Shown: positions 1-13,426, counted from the stretch's first letter. The stretch is 64,000 nt of DNA from Numida meleagris (GCF_002078875.1 NC_034409.1:63768655-63832654); one strand, 5' to 3'. A program made the numbers and translations. Notes: generated from the sequence alone by a model not told the origin.

Positions 1-364
1 TTTCAGTTTTTAGCATTTAAGTGATTTAAAGGTATTGATATGGATCATTTTGTGTTCATTTTTTGCAGTACCCTGTTGAGAGATTAAAATAAAAAGTATA
101 TGACTGACTTTTCCATATTCTAGTACTTTGATGTGAAGGCAAAACATTTTCTAAAATGTCAAATGCCAAAAAATCCAAATGTGGAATTTAAAAGAGAATA
201 AGCAGAATGTTGTGTATTTAAGAAATCTGTGTTTTGGTGGAAACACTGCCCTAATAGGTATTTAGTAAGCATTCCACAATTTATTACACATAGATGTACC
301 ACGACATATCCAAAATTATCTTAATGAATTTAAGAATTTCACCGATATCAAAATGTTCTAACAA

Positions 365-3040
365 TATCTGGTTTCTATCACAGAAACATGGTGGGACGAA
401 TCCCATGATTGGAACATTCTGATTGAGGGCTACAGGCTCTTCAGAAGGGATAGACAGGGCAGGAAGGGAGGGGGAGTTGCCCTCTACGTTAGAAAGTGGA
501 TAGATTGTGAAGAGCTGTGTCTGAGTAACAGCCACGACCAGGTTGAGAGCTTATGGGTTAAAGTCAGGAATCGGTCCAGTAAAGGAGATCTAGTGGTTGG
601 GGTCTGTTACAGGCCATCTGATCAGGGGGAGCCTGCTGACGAGGCCTTCTTGCTCCAGCTGCAGGAGGTGTCGCATTCGCGGGCTCTTGTCCTGATGGGG
701 GATTTCAACCACCCGGATATCTGCTGGGATAGTGGAAAGGTGGGTGGCAGACAGTCCAGCAGATTCCTGGAGTCTGTTGAAGATAACTTCCTTGTCCAGG
801 TATTAGATGGACCGACCCGAGGTGAAGCCTTACTGGACCTGGTGCTCACCAATGTGGAGGAGAGCATTAGAGGGGTTAAGATTGGAGGCAGCCTGGGCTG
901 TAGTGATCATGCCCTGGTGGAGTTTGTGATCTGGAGGAATGCAGGCCTGGCAAAGAGTAAAGTCAGGACCCCGAACTTCAGGAGAGCGAACTTCCGGCTG
1001 CTCAAGGAACTGCTGGGTGGGATCCCCTGGGAAACTGTCCTTAAGGGCGTAGGAACAGAGCAGAGCTGGCAGCTCTTTAAGGACACCTTCCTGAGAGCGC
1101 AAGAGCTCTCCATTCCCCAGCAAAAGAAATCAAGCAGAGGAGGCAGGCGACAGGCATGGCTGAGCAAGGACCTGCAGCTTAAACTGAGGGAAAAGAGAGA
1201 AATGTATGCAAAGTGGAAGCAGGGTTGTGTAGCCTGGGAGGAATATAGGGCTGTTGTCCGCATGTGTAGAGATAGGATCAAGAAAGCCAAGGCACAGGTA
1301 GAGCTAAACTTGGCTAGGGATGTGAAAAATAACAAGAGGGGTTCTACAGGTACATAGGCAAGAGAAGACAAGTCAAGGAGAGTGTTCCCCCTCTGATAAA
1401 TGAGGATGGAGAAGTGGCTTCCTCAGACATGGAAAAAGCTGAGGTGCTCAATAAGTGCTTTGCCTCTGTCTTCACTGGTGGTCAGGCTCCCCATGTCTGC
1501 CAGGACTCTGAACCTCGAGGTGTGCGTGAGAGGAGCAGATTCTGTCCCACTGTAACAGTGGGACAAGTTCGAGACCTCCTCATGAAACTGAATGTGTGGA
1601 AGTCCATGGGGACGGATGATATCTATCCTAGGGTTCTGAGAGAGATGGCTGAGGTGGTTGCCGAGCCGCTCTCCATCATATTTGAAAAATCATGGCTGTC
1701 CAGTGAAGTCCCCGGTGACTGGAGAAAGGGAAACATTACTCCCATTTTTAAGAAAGGGAGAAAGGATGACCCGGAGAACTACAGGCCGGTGAGCCTCACC
1801 TCTGTGCCTGGGAAGATCATGGAGCAGATCCTCCTAGAAGACACGTTAAGGCACATATGTGACAAGGAGGTGATCCGAGACAGCCAGCATGGCTTCACCA
1901 AGGGTAGATCTTGCCTGACCAATCTGGTGGCCTTCTACGATGAAGTGACGGCATCGGTGGATGGCAGGAGGGCGATGGATGTCATCTACCTGGACTTCTC
2001 CAAAGCCTTTGACAGGGTCCCTCATCACATCCTTCTCTCTAAATTGGAGAGGTATGGATTTGAAGGATGGACTGTTCGGTGGGTTAAGAACTGGTTGGCT
2101 GGTCGCAGCCAAAGGGTTCTATGTCAGCGTGGAGGCCGGTCACGAGTGGTGTGCCCCAAGGCTCAGTCCTGGGACCGGTGCTCTTCAATGTCTTTATCAA
2201 TGACATGACGATGGAATCGAGTGCACCCTCAGCAAGTTTGCAGATGACACCAAGCTGAGCAGTGCAGTCGATAAATTGGAAGGAAGGGAAGCCATCCAGA
2301 GGGACCTGGACAGGCTGGACAAGAGGGCCCATGAGAACCTAATGAGGTTCAACAAGGCCAAGTGCAGGGTGCTGCACTTGGGCCAGGGCAATCCCGGGTA
2401 TTTATACAACCTGGGGGAAGAAGTACTTGAAAGCAGCCCTGCGGAGAGGGACTTGGGGGTCCTGGTGGACGAGAAGCTGGACATGAGCCAGCAGTGTGCG
2501 CTGGCAGCCCGGAAGGCCAACTATGTTCTGGGCTGCATTAAAAGAGGAGTGGGCAGCAGGGAGAGGGAGGTGGTGGTCCCCCTCTACTCGGCTCTTGTGA
2601 GGCCCCATCTGGAGTACTGTGTCCAGGTCTGGGGCCCCCAGCACAAGAAGGATGTGGAGCTCTTGGAAAGAGTTCAGAGGAGGGTGACCAAGATGATCAG
2701 AGGGCTGGAGCACCTCTCCTATGAGGAAAGGTTGAGGGAACTGGGCTTGTTTAGTTTGGAGAAGAGAAGGCTCCGGGGAGACCTCATTGTGGCCTTCCAA
2801 TACTTGAAGGGAGCGTATAAACAGGAGGGGGATCGATTGTTTGTGAGTGTGGATAGCGATAGGACAAGGGGGAACGGTTTTAAGCTGAGACAGGGGAGAT
2901 TTAGGTTAGATATTAGAAGGAAGTTTTTCACACAGAGGGTGGTGAGGCACTGGAACAGGTTGCCCAGGGAAGTTGTGGACGCCCCGTCCCTGGAGGCATT
3001 AAAGGCCAGACTGGACGTGGCTCTGGGCAGCCTGGTCTAG
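365..3040 (+). pseudogene. CR1 ORF2 remnant (endonuclease + reverse transcriptase), three frameshifts
   Basis: The apurinic-endonuclease part shows GDFN at 698-709 and SDH at 902-910. The reverse transcriptase part shows the YLDFSKAFD motif at 1987-2013 and the catalytic FADD at 2237-2248. The reading frame is broken at three places: near 1340-1345, near 2140-2150 and near 2205-2210; the first and third look like single-base losses. Between the breaks the frame is open, and it ends with TAG at 3038-3040. The N-terminal part of the endonuclease and any ORF1 are absent. It is a dead copy, although its core motifs are intact. Confidence 0.9.
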
Positions 3041-3137
3041 TGGTTGGCAAGCCTGCACTTAGCAGGGGGGTTGAGACTCGATGATCTTTGAGGTCCTTTT
3101 CAACCCAGGCCATTCTATGATTCTATGATTCTATGAA
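365..3137 (+). mobile_element. CR1 LINE, 5'-truncated long copy
   Basis: Non-LTR retrotransposon copy in + orientation, antisense to EPS8. Similarity begins abruptly near 365 inside the endonuclease domain (a stop lies at 359-361, directly before it). It runs through the reverse transcriptase to the typical CR1 3' end, where the octamer ATTCTATG is repeated (about 3113-3136) with no poly(A). The copy is about 2.8 kb, long for a genomic CR1, most of which are only a few hundred bases. I saw no clear target-site duplication, as is usual for CR1. Confidence 0.95.
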
Positions 3138-4417
3138 TATATAGAAAAGTTTGTGGTCTGTTCACAAATTCAAATGTCTAGACTGTTATTCCCATAATGT
3201 ACCATCATGTGTGTCCCTGACCTTCCTAAATAATGTGCAAGGAAAAAGCACCACTCTTTTAATGGTAGAGAGGATTCGTTACAAACCAAGGCATCAGCTG
3301 CACGTCACCGCAATCACAATCCAGAAGAAGCGATAGCGAAACATTACACGCAGCTCTCAACAGATGCTGTTAATGTAGCTTCTGAAACATTGTACTGCAA
3401 TCACATGTCTCATCAAAATGACTTACTACATGCTGGAGTGAAAATAGAAACTAAACTGGAAGCATCACTCACATTCTAAATTTAAACATGAAACTACAGA
3501 AATACACCTCAAATTTTCTTGAACGTTGCACAGCACAGCAAACAATTATACACTTGAATCAATTTAACATCATTATTTTTTCATTTTTTAAACACTCCTT
3601 TCTATAATCCTGGACATTTTGAGGACATCCACACATGCATCCCATCATTTCTATTCACTGCTACAAACAAAACAAGCATGCTCTACAGAATTTGGTAACT
3701 ACACACTCCAAAAGAATAATTTTTGCGGTTCAATATCAGAACAGTAATTCTATTACCTCTGAAAGCTCTCCCAGCAATTGCTGTGAGGAAAATGGAATAA
3801 ATCACATCAAAGAGTATTGTTAGTAAGGTAAACAGTAACTGCCTCACACATCGCTCCTGAAATTTCATACATATTAGCAATTTAAAAGCAAAAGAATATC
3901 GATGCTAATAACGAGCTCTTCTTACTCACTGAGCAACTCATACAATGAGTTATTTTCTTCTGGACAACAAATGGAGTAGTGGTTACTTCAATACATGTAT
4001 GTGATACTATATAAGCAATGAGCTCTTTTCAAAGCACTTATCCAAACAGACAGAAAATTAGAAATAGATGTTTAAAACAACAACAAAAAAAGATGAATAT
4101 ACAGAACACATAACCACAGAATATTAATAATTAAATCAGAGTGGGTATGGTAACAAAAGCTTATTTATTTGAGCTTAAAAATATTCACTAGTTTACAAAA
4201 CAAGTTAAAGATTGCTGCTGCCACACATGTACCCACTAATTCGCTAACAGCCATCAGAAAAATCCTGTGTTTTTTAATTCCTTCCTTGCATTTTGCTTTT
4301 CTTTTAGGAATAAATTTAGTTCATGTAAATCGGAACAAATCCATTATATTATTTTGAACAATGATGGTGCACACTTATTAACAATCTGGATATATCAGGG
4401 AAGCTTGCTGGAACTAG

Positions 4418-4456
4418 ATTATTATTATTATTTTTTTTTTTTTTTGGGGGGGGGGG
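4418..4456. repeat. (ATT)n then T15 G11 homopolymer junction
   Basis: A short ATT run leads into 15 T (4431-4445) followed directly by 11 G (4446-4456). It is low-complexity sequence and a likely length-variable site, also prone to assembly or read error. Confidence 0.9.
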
Positions 4457-7400
4457 CAGAAATTGTTTTTATTCAATGGGAGAAAAAAATAGAGGTTCCA
4501 AAGCTCTTTTTCAACATGCTACAGGCTGCATCTTGTCAAAAAATCAAGATTCAATATGATTTGATTTATTTTTTATATAATTTTTTTATGTACCAGTATC
4601 AGCCCTAGTTCTCCATCACTGTTAAAAAACAAAAAAACAACTGGGAGCAATATGTTTTCAAATGCATTTTGACATCAGAACCAGGGAACACATGTGTTCA
4701 AGCTATGGCATGTACACACTTAGCATTAAAGAGTCACTGGATACAACCACAGGCAGTGTTATTGTTGGGAGATACTCTGATTAAGTTAACACGGCACTTT
4801 CTATTTATTCTCTTTATGAACCAAGAGCGGTGCAGGGTGCTCAGCTTTAGATTAGCCAACAGCATGGTGGTTTGGATGTTTTCATGAGACCTACACTGGG
4901 TAACTCTCATTCTGGGGCACGTGCCTTCTTTCCTTTGGCTGTATTTTAAGAGACAAGAACCAACTGCCTGCACCCAAAAGAGACAATGAAGTACCTAGGA
5001 CTGGGAGAGGAAATTTCAAGGGAAGTCTTGAGTTTCCTCGGCAGACGCAGCTATTATGCAGTCAGCCATCTGCTTACTGAAATCCCATTACGAGGAATTT
5101 CTGTTTTTATGCCAAAATGTATATTAGAATGTAAAAAGGAGAAATTTGGACAGAATTTACTTAATCAGATTGGTATTAGCCATGCCTAGTCTCCATTTCT
5201 TACAAAAATATATACGATGGGGAGGCACGCTGTGGATTTCCAATTCTCACCATGGATCACATACTTTTTAGAATTATTCAAGTACATTTCTGTGTAATAA
5301 GTGCCAGTCTGTAATTTGGGATTGGATCAATGTCGAATTGGACAGAAAGCTACCTTTCTGTAAAAGCCATCAAAAAGCCTTGCTGTGATGGCAACTTTAA
5401 AGAGCATTCAATATGAAACAAAGTAAAAAAGATACTGGCTCATCATCAAAAATTCTGACATCTCTTTGGCCATGACAAAATGAACACCTGGCAACTGCAT
5501 CTCTTCATTATCAAACACTTCATGATCTGCAGGAAAGATACTAGTTGGAAAAAGATGAGTATGACACTATGACACTGACTTGGAGCACAAATGCTGTGCT
5601 TGAGAGAAAACAATTTCCCACAGAGAGACATTTTCAGTGAGCTGCTAAACAAAGAGACTTGAAAGAGACTTGAGGGGAGATTGCCAACAAACGTGGAGGT
5701 CATTTGTCCCAAATGAGGTAGAGACTTTTGGTGTTTACATACAAGAAGCATGGCTCCTAAATAACTACCCATAGAAGGGTGACAGTAAAAGATTTATCAA
5801 AATAAGACTGCAGGACTGCATTTGGCTTAACATTTCATATATGTCACTGAGAAAATAGCTGCCTCACCTCACAAAGGGTGTCATGAGATTAATTATCACA
5901 CCCAGCAAGATACACATCTCTGTCATAATTATGTTGCTCATATTTCCTTCTAAAAAGCAGTGATAATAAATAAAAGGTGCAGTAAATATGAAATATTATG
6001 ACTAAATAGTTTATAAGTTCACTACTTGTACAGAAGGAGAAGTTTGAGTGCTTGGGAAATTTGATGCTCATCTGTAGAGGATTGTGAAGTATGACTGCTG
6101 CTTCACAATAAAGAGGCAGACTAAATGACCAACATCAAAGGAAACTGAGAGTGTATAATTAACAGTAGTGGAAGATTAAAAAAACATCAAAATGCTCTAC
6201 TAAATGTACAGAAGTACTGAATGAGATGGTTTTACTAGAGAAAGAATTCCAGATAAATATATATATTTATTTCTTTTCTAATCAGAAGAAAGACAATGTA
6301 TTAATGCAGCCTCACAAAGATGGTGAAATTACTGAGACATTGTTTGCAGTGTTCCTGCAGGTATCACCTGTAGTTTTGTGAAAGCACTGAACTGATCCTA
6401 TCTGGGACCTAGATCGTGAAAGGGATCGAGAGAAAAACCAGAATCTAATCTGCCATGAGGACTCAGGTGTCCCTAGCAGAGGAAATGGAGTGAGAGTAAA
6501 ACAAACTCTGCAGCTCTAAGAATAATCATGATAATCAGGCATCCAACTCTCAGAGAAAAGGTATCAGCCTGAAGAATATCAGAAAGAAAAAGTGTTCTCT
6601 TGCAACTGAATCCTTAATCCTTCATAATAATATGGAAATCTATTTTGGCCAGCAATGGTTTGAAGGCTGTGTCCCTTGCACACAGCACTCATCTGCCACA
6701 CAGAGTAGAGCAGGTTGCTCACCACAGCTGACACACCACTTGAAAAGGAGTTTTCTGGAGACCGAAGACACTCAGCCTAGCACTAATTGCCTGCTCATGC
6801 CCAGGGTCTTGTGAAGGCACTGACAGCAAGAGCTTCCATTCCCTGCTCTGCCTGCAAGCTCTTTTGTTTGACCTTGGGCCAGGCTGTAATCCCTTCAGTG
6901 CCTCATTTCTCTCTGAAATAGCAGCAATGTCTCATAGCACTGTTATGAAAACAAATAGGGTTATGCAAACAGATCCCAAATGAACCGTGTATCTATCACA
7001 GAGAAAGAGATAAATGAGCACACGCAGTATTCTGAAAAGTGTATCATAATCACCATAAAGTTGAGAACAACATTACTGACATGCTTGGTAAAGACTCCCT
7101 TTATTCTGCGTAATTCATTATATTCTTAAACAGTTTCACAGCACTTCAAGTTCACATTTGAATATGCTAAAGCTACAACTAAAATAAACAATAGGCTGTA
7201 GGGAACAACCTGCCAGAAGGAAAGAGCCAAAATTATCTTCAGTGTTGTTCTCTGTCCCTAATTTTCATGGCTTCATGGAGAATGCTTTGTGAAAGTGATT
7301 ATTTTACTACTTCCCATGTCATGCAATTCTTTCAAATAGAAAACTTCAAAACCTCCAGAGCATTTCAACAAAAATATAGTAAGAGAAGCTCTACTCAGTT

Positions 7401-8535
7401 CTATACTTATTCAGTCTGCTGAATATTTCCTGGCAAATTCCAAACACACAAAATTAACATGCACTTAAAGAAAATAAGCCAGCCCTTTAAATCAGGATTT
7501 GAAAAGCACTCCAGATACATGCTTCACTTCACACAGAGCAAAAAGGAAAGTCAGTTTTGAAAGAGCTCATACATTACTGGCAAACAGTTAAGGATAGGAA
7601 AAACTCAGAAGTGATCTGACTAAAGCCCACCAAGCTCAAGATATGTCAGCCATGATTGTGCCAGAAATGACATAGGATCCCTTCCTCAAGAGACTTTCCA
7701 TATCTGTGGAAAGACTGGAAACACTGTAAAATTGCAGCCTTCAAGATGGCTCTGCACACATTATCTGGCACAGTGGCACCTCCAACTGGGGCTTTCAGAT
7801 GAGTCTGCAATACAGACTGCTAACAGTTACACGGCATTTCTTGTTTTTCTGTCATCAGCTGGCGTACGTAGACAAAAGGAATGAATATTTCATTTAATTC
7901 AAGTTTTAACAGAACTTTGGCATCCACTTGGTCTGAAAGTCTCATTCAGAGGCAACTCTGAAATTTCTGCTTAATCCAGATTTGTTTGCATAGTTTTCAA
8001 TGGTGGACAATTGCACCAATGTACAATTTTTTGGAGGGTGGAGGTACAGGCAAGGGGAGTGTTGGTTTGTTTTGTTTTAGTTTTTGAATATTTTATCCTC
8101 TAATTATTTTCCGCACATATAAGAAACAACAAGAAAAATGTTAATTCCATACCATAACATGAAAGAAAGAAAAAATTAGGTCAGAAGACTAAAATGCTGA
8201 TGATGCGCAGGGATAATAACTGAAAATACCTGCTTTGTGAATTCAAAAGTAAAAACACCTGCTTTTTATAATTCTGAAATCACAGTAATTAAATACATTT
8301 AAGACAAAGATAGAAACACACACAAAGAGAGAAAATAAAAAAGAAAAGCTAGCATTCACTCTTCTAGAAGGCACAAAGATGACCCTACCTTAAATAATTC
8401 AAACTCCTTCTTTGGCATCAACAGCTATCAATGCACAAAGGATATTTGCAATTAAAATAAATGCATAAACAACCATTAGGATGGAAATTACCACCTCTGA
8501 GTAAATAAGCAGGAAAAAAAACTTAAAGGAGAAGA

Positions 8536-8583
8536 TTTTGCTATACCTCTATTTTGCTATATTTCTATTTTGCTCTATCTCTA
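8536..8583. repeat. 16-bp tandem repeat, three copies
   Basis: TTTTGCTATA-type units start at 8536, 8552 and 8568 with an exact 16-base spacing, then decay into a CTATAT-rich tail to about 8594. Confidence 0.8.
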
Positions 8584-8763
8584 TATCTTTATTTTCTTGT
8601 TATGCTCTATGCAATACAGAAATGAACTTCAGCCTGTGAAAGAAATATAAATCTTTTCACTTATTGGTAGCCTGTGCAGACATTTTAGCTTTGCTGTGAA
8701 TCTCTTCCTCTTTATATGCTTCAGAAAAAAAAAAAAACATCTCTCCCACAGAGCAGACAGTAC

Positions 8764-8907
8764 CTGGATGGTGCGGGTGTACACAGGTTCTGGCAATCCC
8801 AGACCACCTTCATAATTCCTCAGAGGGTCCAAAATGTTGTTTGGCACAAAGCCTGTGTTGCCGCTTTTATTCCGGACCTTCCACCACTGCTTCCTATCAT
8901 CCAGAAT
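8764..8907 (-). CDS. EPS8: EPS8 coding exon 16 (SH3 domain, second half)
   Basis: Exactly 48 codons (residues 561-608). It starts ILDDRKQWWKVRN with the ligand-binding tryptophan pair at 568-569 and continues GFVPNNIL (579-586), the conserved end of the SH3 fold. After Arg590 the sequence reads NYEGGLGLPEPVYTRTIQ, equivalent to the human stretch ending PPYTHTIQ. Acceptor tttcag, donor GTACTG. The next coding exon (proline-rich linker) was not found down to base 1. Confidence 0.96.
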
Positions 8908-9632
8908 CTGAAATAATTTGTTAAAATAATTACATATATTTTCTGACGGTACTTACATCGCGCGTCATTTCCAAACAAAATCACAGCCAGGTTCTGTGGC
9001 TGCCAACAGACCTTATGCTGATGTCACTAGGAAACCACTGCAAGCTTCCTTACTGCCATCATAACTAATTCTACATGGCAGAACTTCGCTTTTCAAAATA
9101 TGGCTCTCAGTGAAGGATATGGAAGTAAAACAAACCTGTGTAAACTCAGACACGTGCAGGACAACACAGTGGAATTAAAATCAAGTACTTGTGCAGAGAG
9201 TCTTGCATCTCTGCAACCTACATGCTGCTGACAAAAGGAGAAACTGCTAAAAGACCAAGGAAAAGAGGGTACAAATGTGAAGAGAGTGCACTTCTGAGTA
9301 AGGAGAAAATTGGGCCAGGACAGATAGCAGAAATCTGGGCTCTGGCTACCTGAGTCTAGCCTTACACAAAACACCTTCTTGTGTTTCTTCTTCCCTTCTA
9401 CATTTATCTGTTTCTCAGGGTACCAATGCTTTCCAGGATGGTCTTTTACTCTCCCCCATGCCCAGGCGTGTAGCGTTTCCCAGAGCCAATTATTTACATA
9501 CTACTGAATGGTGCTTCAAAAGCAATACCAGAGAAGACAGAAGAAACACACAATTATATTTACAGCACTGGTCTCTAGAGAAATGAGTCATAACTGTCAT
9601 AAATTCATGTTTTCTTTTTGCAAAAATGTTAC
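8908..9632 (-). other. EPS8: EPS8 intron between coding exons 15 and 16
   Basis: 725 bases, GT-AG. I see no repeat, RNA gene or extra exon in it. Confidence 0.85.
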
Positions 9633-9744
9633 CTCTACAATCTCTTCCTTCAGGACAGAAAGCTCACTGTTGTTTCTTGCCATAAATTCATACTTGCATT
9701 TGGCATACTTCTTGGACTGTGTTTTATTGTGTGCTTCATAGTTT
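9633..9744 (-). CDS. EPS8: EPS8 coding exon 15 (SH3 domain, first half)
   Basis: Residues 523-560. The SH3 fold starts near Lys538 with the aromatic strand KYEF (541 and 543) and continues ARNNSELSVLKEEIVE, covering the RT loop. The EPS8 SH3 is known to prefer PxxDY ligands such as in ABI1 rather than classical PxxP sites, and to form strand-swapped dimers. Acceptor ttgcag, donor GTAACA. The intron cuts the SH3 domain just before its ILDD motif. Confidence 0.96.
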
Positions 9745-12700
9745 CTGCAATGCAAAGATGAGACAGACAGTGAGACATTCAAGCAAGTAAAACCACAAAC
9801 AACCGCCTGCAAAACATTTAAACAAAAAAAAAGGAGATAGCTTGTTGCTGTTACAGAACTGCCTCTTCGAAATATATAGAGTAAATATTTATACAACAAA
9901 AAAAAAGAGAAAAAAAGAATCAGTAGCCTTTTTGGACTACTTCTTGCAATACCTATGATAGCAACTTAGATTTGCAAGTGCCATTGGGTTAAGATAAATA
10001 TGCATGCTTACATTTAGCCTGTTTTCCTACGCAGAACAACAGAAGATTATATGATCATGAATATACTAGGTATCTTTGTGCTTTGCACAAAATCGTATTG
10101 CAAGTATTCATTATAAATAAAGCTTCAGGTCACATTGACATTGATACCAATGGAACTAGATCCTATTTAAAAAACACTTTCCTCTGTAGGCCATTCATTT
10201 CTCTTAACTGTCCATTAGATACCATAATCTCTAAGAACCTCAAATTATTGCATCAATTAAAAATGTAGAATTACTTCTAGGTAGTTAAGAACAGAGTTCA
10301 TTGTAGAATTAAGCATACCACTGTATACCTCAGCAGCTCTCTTTTCTTTGAGGAAAGATCTATTCAGATAGCCTTTGGGTAACAAGTTACTAGTTTCTTT
10401 AATGTCCCACCTCTTCAAATTGAGAAGTCCCCCAAGCCCCTCAAAAGGCATCCAAAAGAAACAGTAACATAATTCACCTGTTGCAAATGACAACCAACAA
10501 CTCAAATCCATACCAAGCAGTAAAGTTAAAAATAAATAAACAAAAATAAAATAAAATAACACAACAGTTAAAACATTACACAAACAAGGGCTCGTCATAC
10601 AACATCACAGCATAGGGATGCAAGTGCAGACAGTTGCTGATGTTTGTACTGTGCAACCACGGATCCCAGGTGTGTGTCTCAGCAATCCAGTAGTTACCTA
10701 GCTATTGCATGGCTGTGGAGAACTGTCTCACTTGACTTGAAGAACAGAACAAAGGAACAGTCATATTTAGATTGAAAACATATCATCTTGAAAGAAAGAC
10801 AAAACACTTAGAGACTTTGAGTACTTAAAGGAAAGAGTGAAAAACATGGGATGAACCACAGCCTGCGGAATACCTGTTACGAGGTTTAGAGACATGTGAG
10901 TAATCCCAATTTTTTCAGCCACCCACTCAAAATTTATATCATTTTGAAGTGCTATGACTAACACAACTCTGACAGTAGTTTTACTTTTAGATCACCTTTC
11001 CAAACTCAGTTTACTAACTCTGTCTTCCTAACTTGTCCACAGCTAGCTATCCTGATCCCTCCATACGACATAACTCAGCAAGAAATAGTAAGTCAAGAGC
11101 AACATCCCCAGAACATCGGCTGGACAGTGGTTGCACACTTATGAAGAGACTACAACTTTTCAAACCTAGCTTAATGAACTAAGTAGTTTATTTTGGGCAC
11201 AGATATCCCCCTCCAGGCCGCGAGAGCCTGCTGGATTGCATGGGGTCCCAAGGTGTTATTCCACAAACAACAGCACAAAAACAAACTACATGGCATCCAA
11301 ATTTGAAACATGACACAACTTACTGAAAAATGGTTTGGTACTCTTTCAGTATCAAAGAGAGCCCCTGGTATTGCTAGTAAGATGCTCAAAGATTAAGATC
11401 CTGACGCTTAGTCTAAGTCACCCAAAGAAAGCACGCCTTACTGGAGGTCCTGGCACCTTGGAATAAGACTCACTAAAGGTCCCTGTGGTTACAAGTTCCT
11501 TGGACAACGTGTAACCTACCTGTGTCTCCGCAGACACAGTCACTGTCTTCAGACTGCTTATAAGGAAAGCCAGCTTTCAACAAGCACCAGCAAGTGATGG
11601 CTGAAATATCCAGCTTCTATTTCTCACTCCTTCCCCAAAATCCACTCCTGCACCTGCTTATTCACAGGTGCTTTAAAATTTATCTTCAAATGGAATTTAC
11701 TTAGAGTAATGCATATGAATAGTTTTCACTCAGTAGCAAACTCCCACTAGGCACATGTTATGTGTCTCAAGAGCCAATTAACAAAAGGAAGTTCATGTTG
11801 TGCTGGACAGGGACATAGTGGCTCACTGTAGATGTCTGCATCAGTGCTAGCCATCTAGACTCCCTTCTGCTCCCAGCGGTGAGAAGCAAGCACCTCCACA
11901 GTATGTCTCATTTCACATCGTTCAAAAGACTGACTTCACCTGACATGAACTGCTTCACCCGACATTAAATGCTCCTTTCATTTTACTTGCTTCTAAGGAA
12001 GCTTGGATGACTCATTCAGCTGCAGCCAGATACACTGATATCATCAACAGGGCAATACAATAAGTCCTGTTCTCTAAACCTGAAAAAGAGGCAGCAGCCT
12101 TTGCATAGAATAGTCTTACTCTGAAAGGACAAAACAGGTCTTATCACATTACAGATAGAGAGGAAGAGGAAGAGAAAGGAATTTCGAGTGCAGATCATTT
12201 AAATCTCAAGCTGAGTGGTCCTCAGACAAGAACCCCAAAGTAACCAAGTTTGAAAAAATGATTAGAGATGACTACTATGGCTGTTGTTGTAATAAAGAGT
12301 AAATCCAGTGTTCAGGAAAACAGTGGAGTCTTCACCCTGCACACCGCGTGGGAATTTGTTTGCATGCAGATTAACAACAGGATCTTCTAGCAAACAGCTC
12401 AAAATTAGGGGTTATGCAAAGGTTTGTGTCAACAGAGTCACAACAGTGTTATTTTTACCAGCAATATGACCCCAAAAACTTAGCTTAAGCACTCTCCATG
12501 GGACATGAGCTAAACTACTGCTCATGTAAGGATATATAATGAACATAGTTTGGTGTAGGGTATCAATCCCAGCACCACTTTACTTTCACAGCTTGCACTG
12601 GCAGAAATTCTCCACACAGACAGGGCTGAGACTCCAAGGATCAGTGTGTTTCAGCATTAAGCTAATCAGAATTAAGCTAAAATGACGGGGATGAAAGCGT

Positions 12701-13292
12701 GTGTGCAGAAAGATCCTGGTTGCTATGCAAACATTTCAGAGCTTTGATCATAGCAAGAATGGAAGAAACAATTAGTCACTAGACATGGGCACTTACGCAC
12801 TGTCCCAGAACAACCAAAGCAGGACACTAAAGGAGCAGCAAGTGAGCAGTTAAACAAATCAAACTATCATTTAAAACACTGACAGATAAATCTCAGAGTG
12901 GACTTGTCATTCTTTGTTGTTCAAAAAAAAAAGCAAAAAATAGATTTAAAAAAGTGAAACAAAAGCAGAAATAAAATTTAAACCTGAACAAGAGGATTTT
13001 GTGTTCTTAATAAAGTTAGAATTCCACTATATCAGTTTTGACAAAAGCATGAATTTCACAGCATACATAAACACGGTAGCTTTATAGAGATGATACTGAA
13101 AAAGCCATATGGATGTGCCTTGGAGAAGCACAGGCAGACACCTGCTGCAGTCAGAGCAGCTGCCTTACAGAAACATGGGTCTGCTCCAGGCACAACCGGA
13201 GGCCAACAGAGACACCACCACCCCAATAGGCACAAGTCAGTAAGTCGGGACAGTTATCCACAGCACCACGTACGCCGTTGACTCAGTGTTAC
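9745..13292 (-). other. EPS8: EPS8 intron between coding exons 14 and 15
   Basis: 3548 bases, GT-AG. It has an A-rich AAATA run at about 10528-10560 and an A-rich stretch near 12920-12975. The last 200 bases before coding exon 14 (13090-13292) are more GC-rich than the rest. No mobile element is recognised. Confidence 0.8.
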
Positions 13293-13426
13293 CTATCTAC
13301 ATGGCGGCTAACAGTTTGCTTAAAGGCAGCAACAGCTGCCCCTTGGTCCAGCAGAGGCCCTCTTTTGTACACTGTGTTACTGAATGCGTACCCATCGGCC
13401 GGAGGGTAGTCGGGAACACTGGGAGG
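13293..13426 (-). CDS. EPS8: EPS8 coding exon 14 (linker before SH3)
   Basis: Residues 479-523: PPSVPDYPPADGYAFSNTVY, then KRGPLLDQGAAVAAFKQTVS and RHVD. It is the flexible linker before the SH3 domain and is less conserved than its neighbours. Human begins HSSVSEYHPADGYAF, so the bird linker has extra prolines next to an Asp-Tyr pair. Acceptor ttgcag, donor GTAACA. Two opposite-strand frames over this exon are shadows. Confidence 0.94.

Larger units (their letters stand above)
1..8763 (-). other. EPS8: EPS8 intron after coding exon 16 (incomplete)
   Basis: It holds the large CR1 copy (365-3137), a T15/G11 homopolymer junction (4431-4456) and a 16-bp tandem repeat (8536-8583). I looked on the minus strand for the proline-rich linker and the C-terminal effector domain of EPS8 and saw no match, so the intron probably continues past the left edge. 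The remaining sequence is AT-rich without recognisable structure. Confidence 0.75.

Noticed and set aside
907..1371. 154-codon minus-strand frame, and other minus frames at 622-3113
   Set aside because: These are shadows of the CR1 endonuclease and reverse transcriptase coding region.
5446..5772. 108-codon minus frame considered as a possible next EPS8 exon
   Set aside because: The peptide does not resemble the EPS8 proline-rich linker or effector domain.
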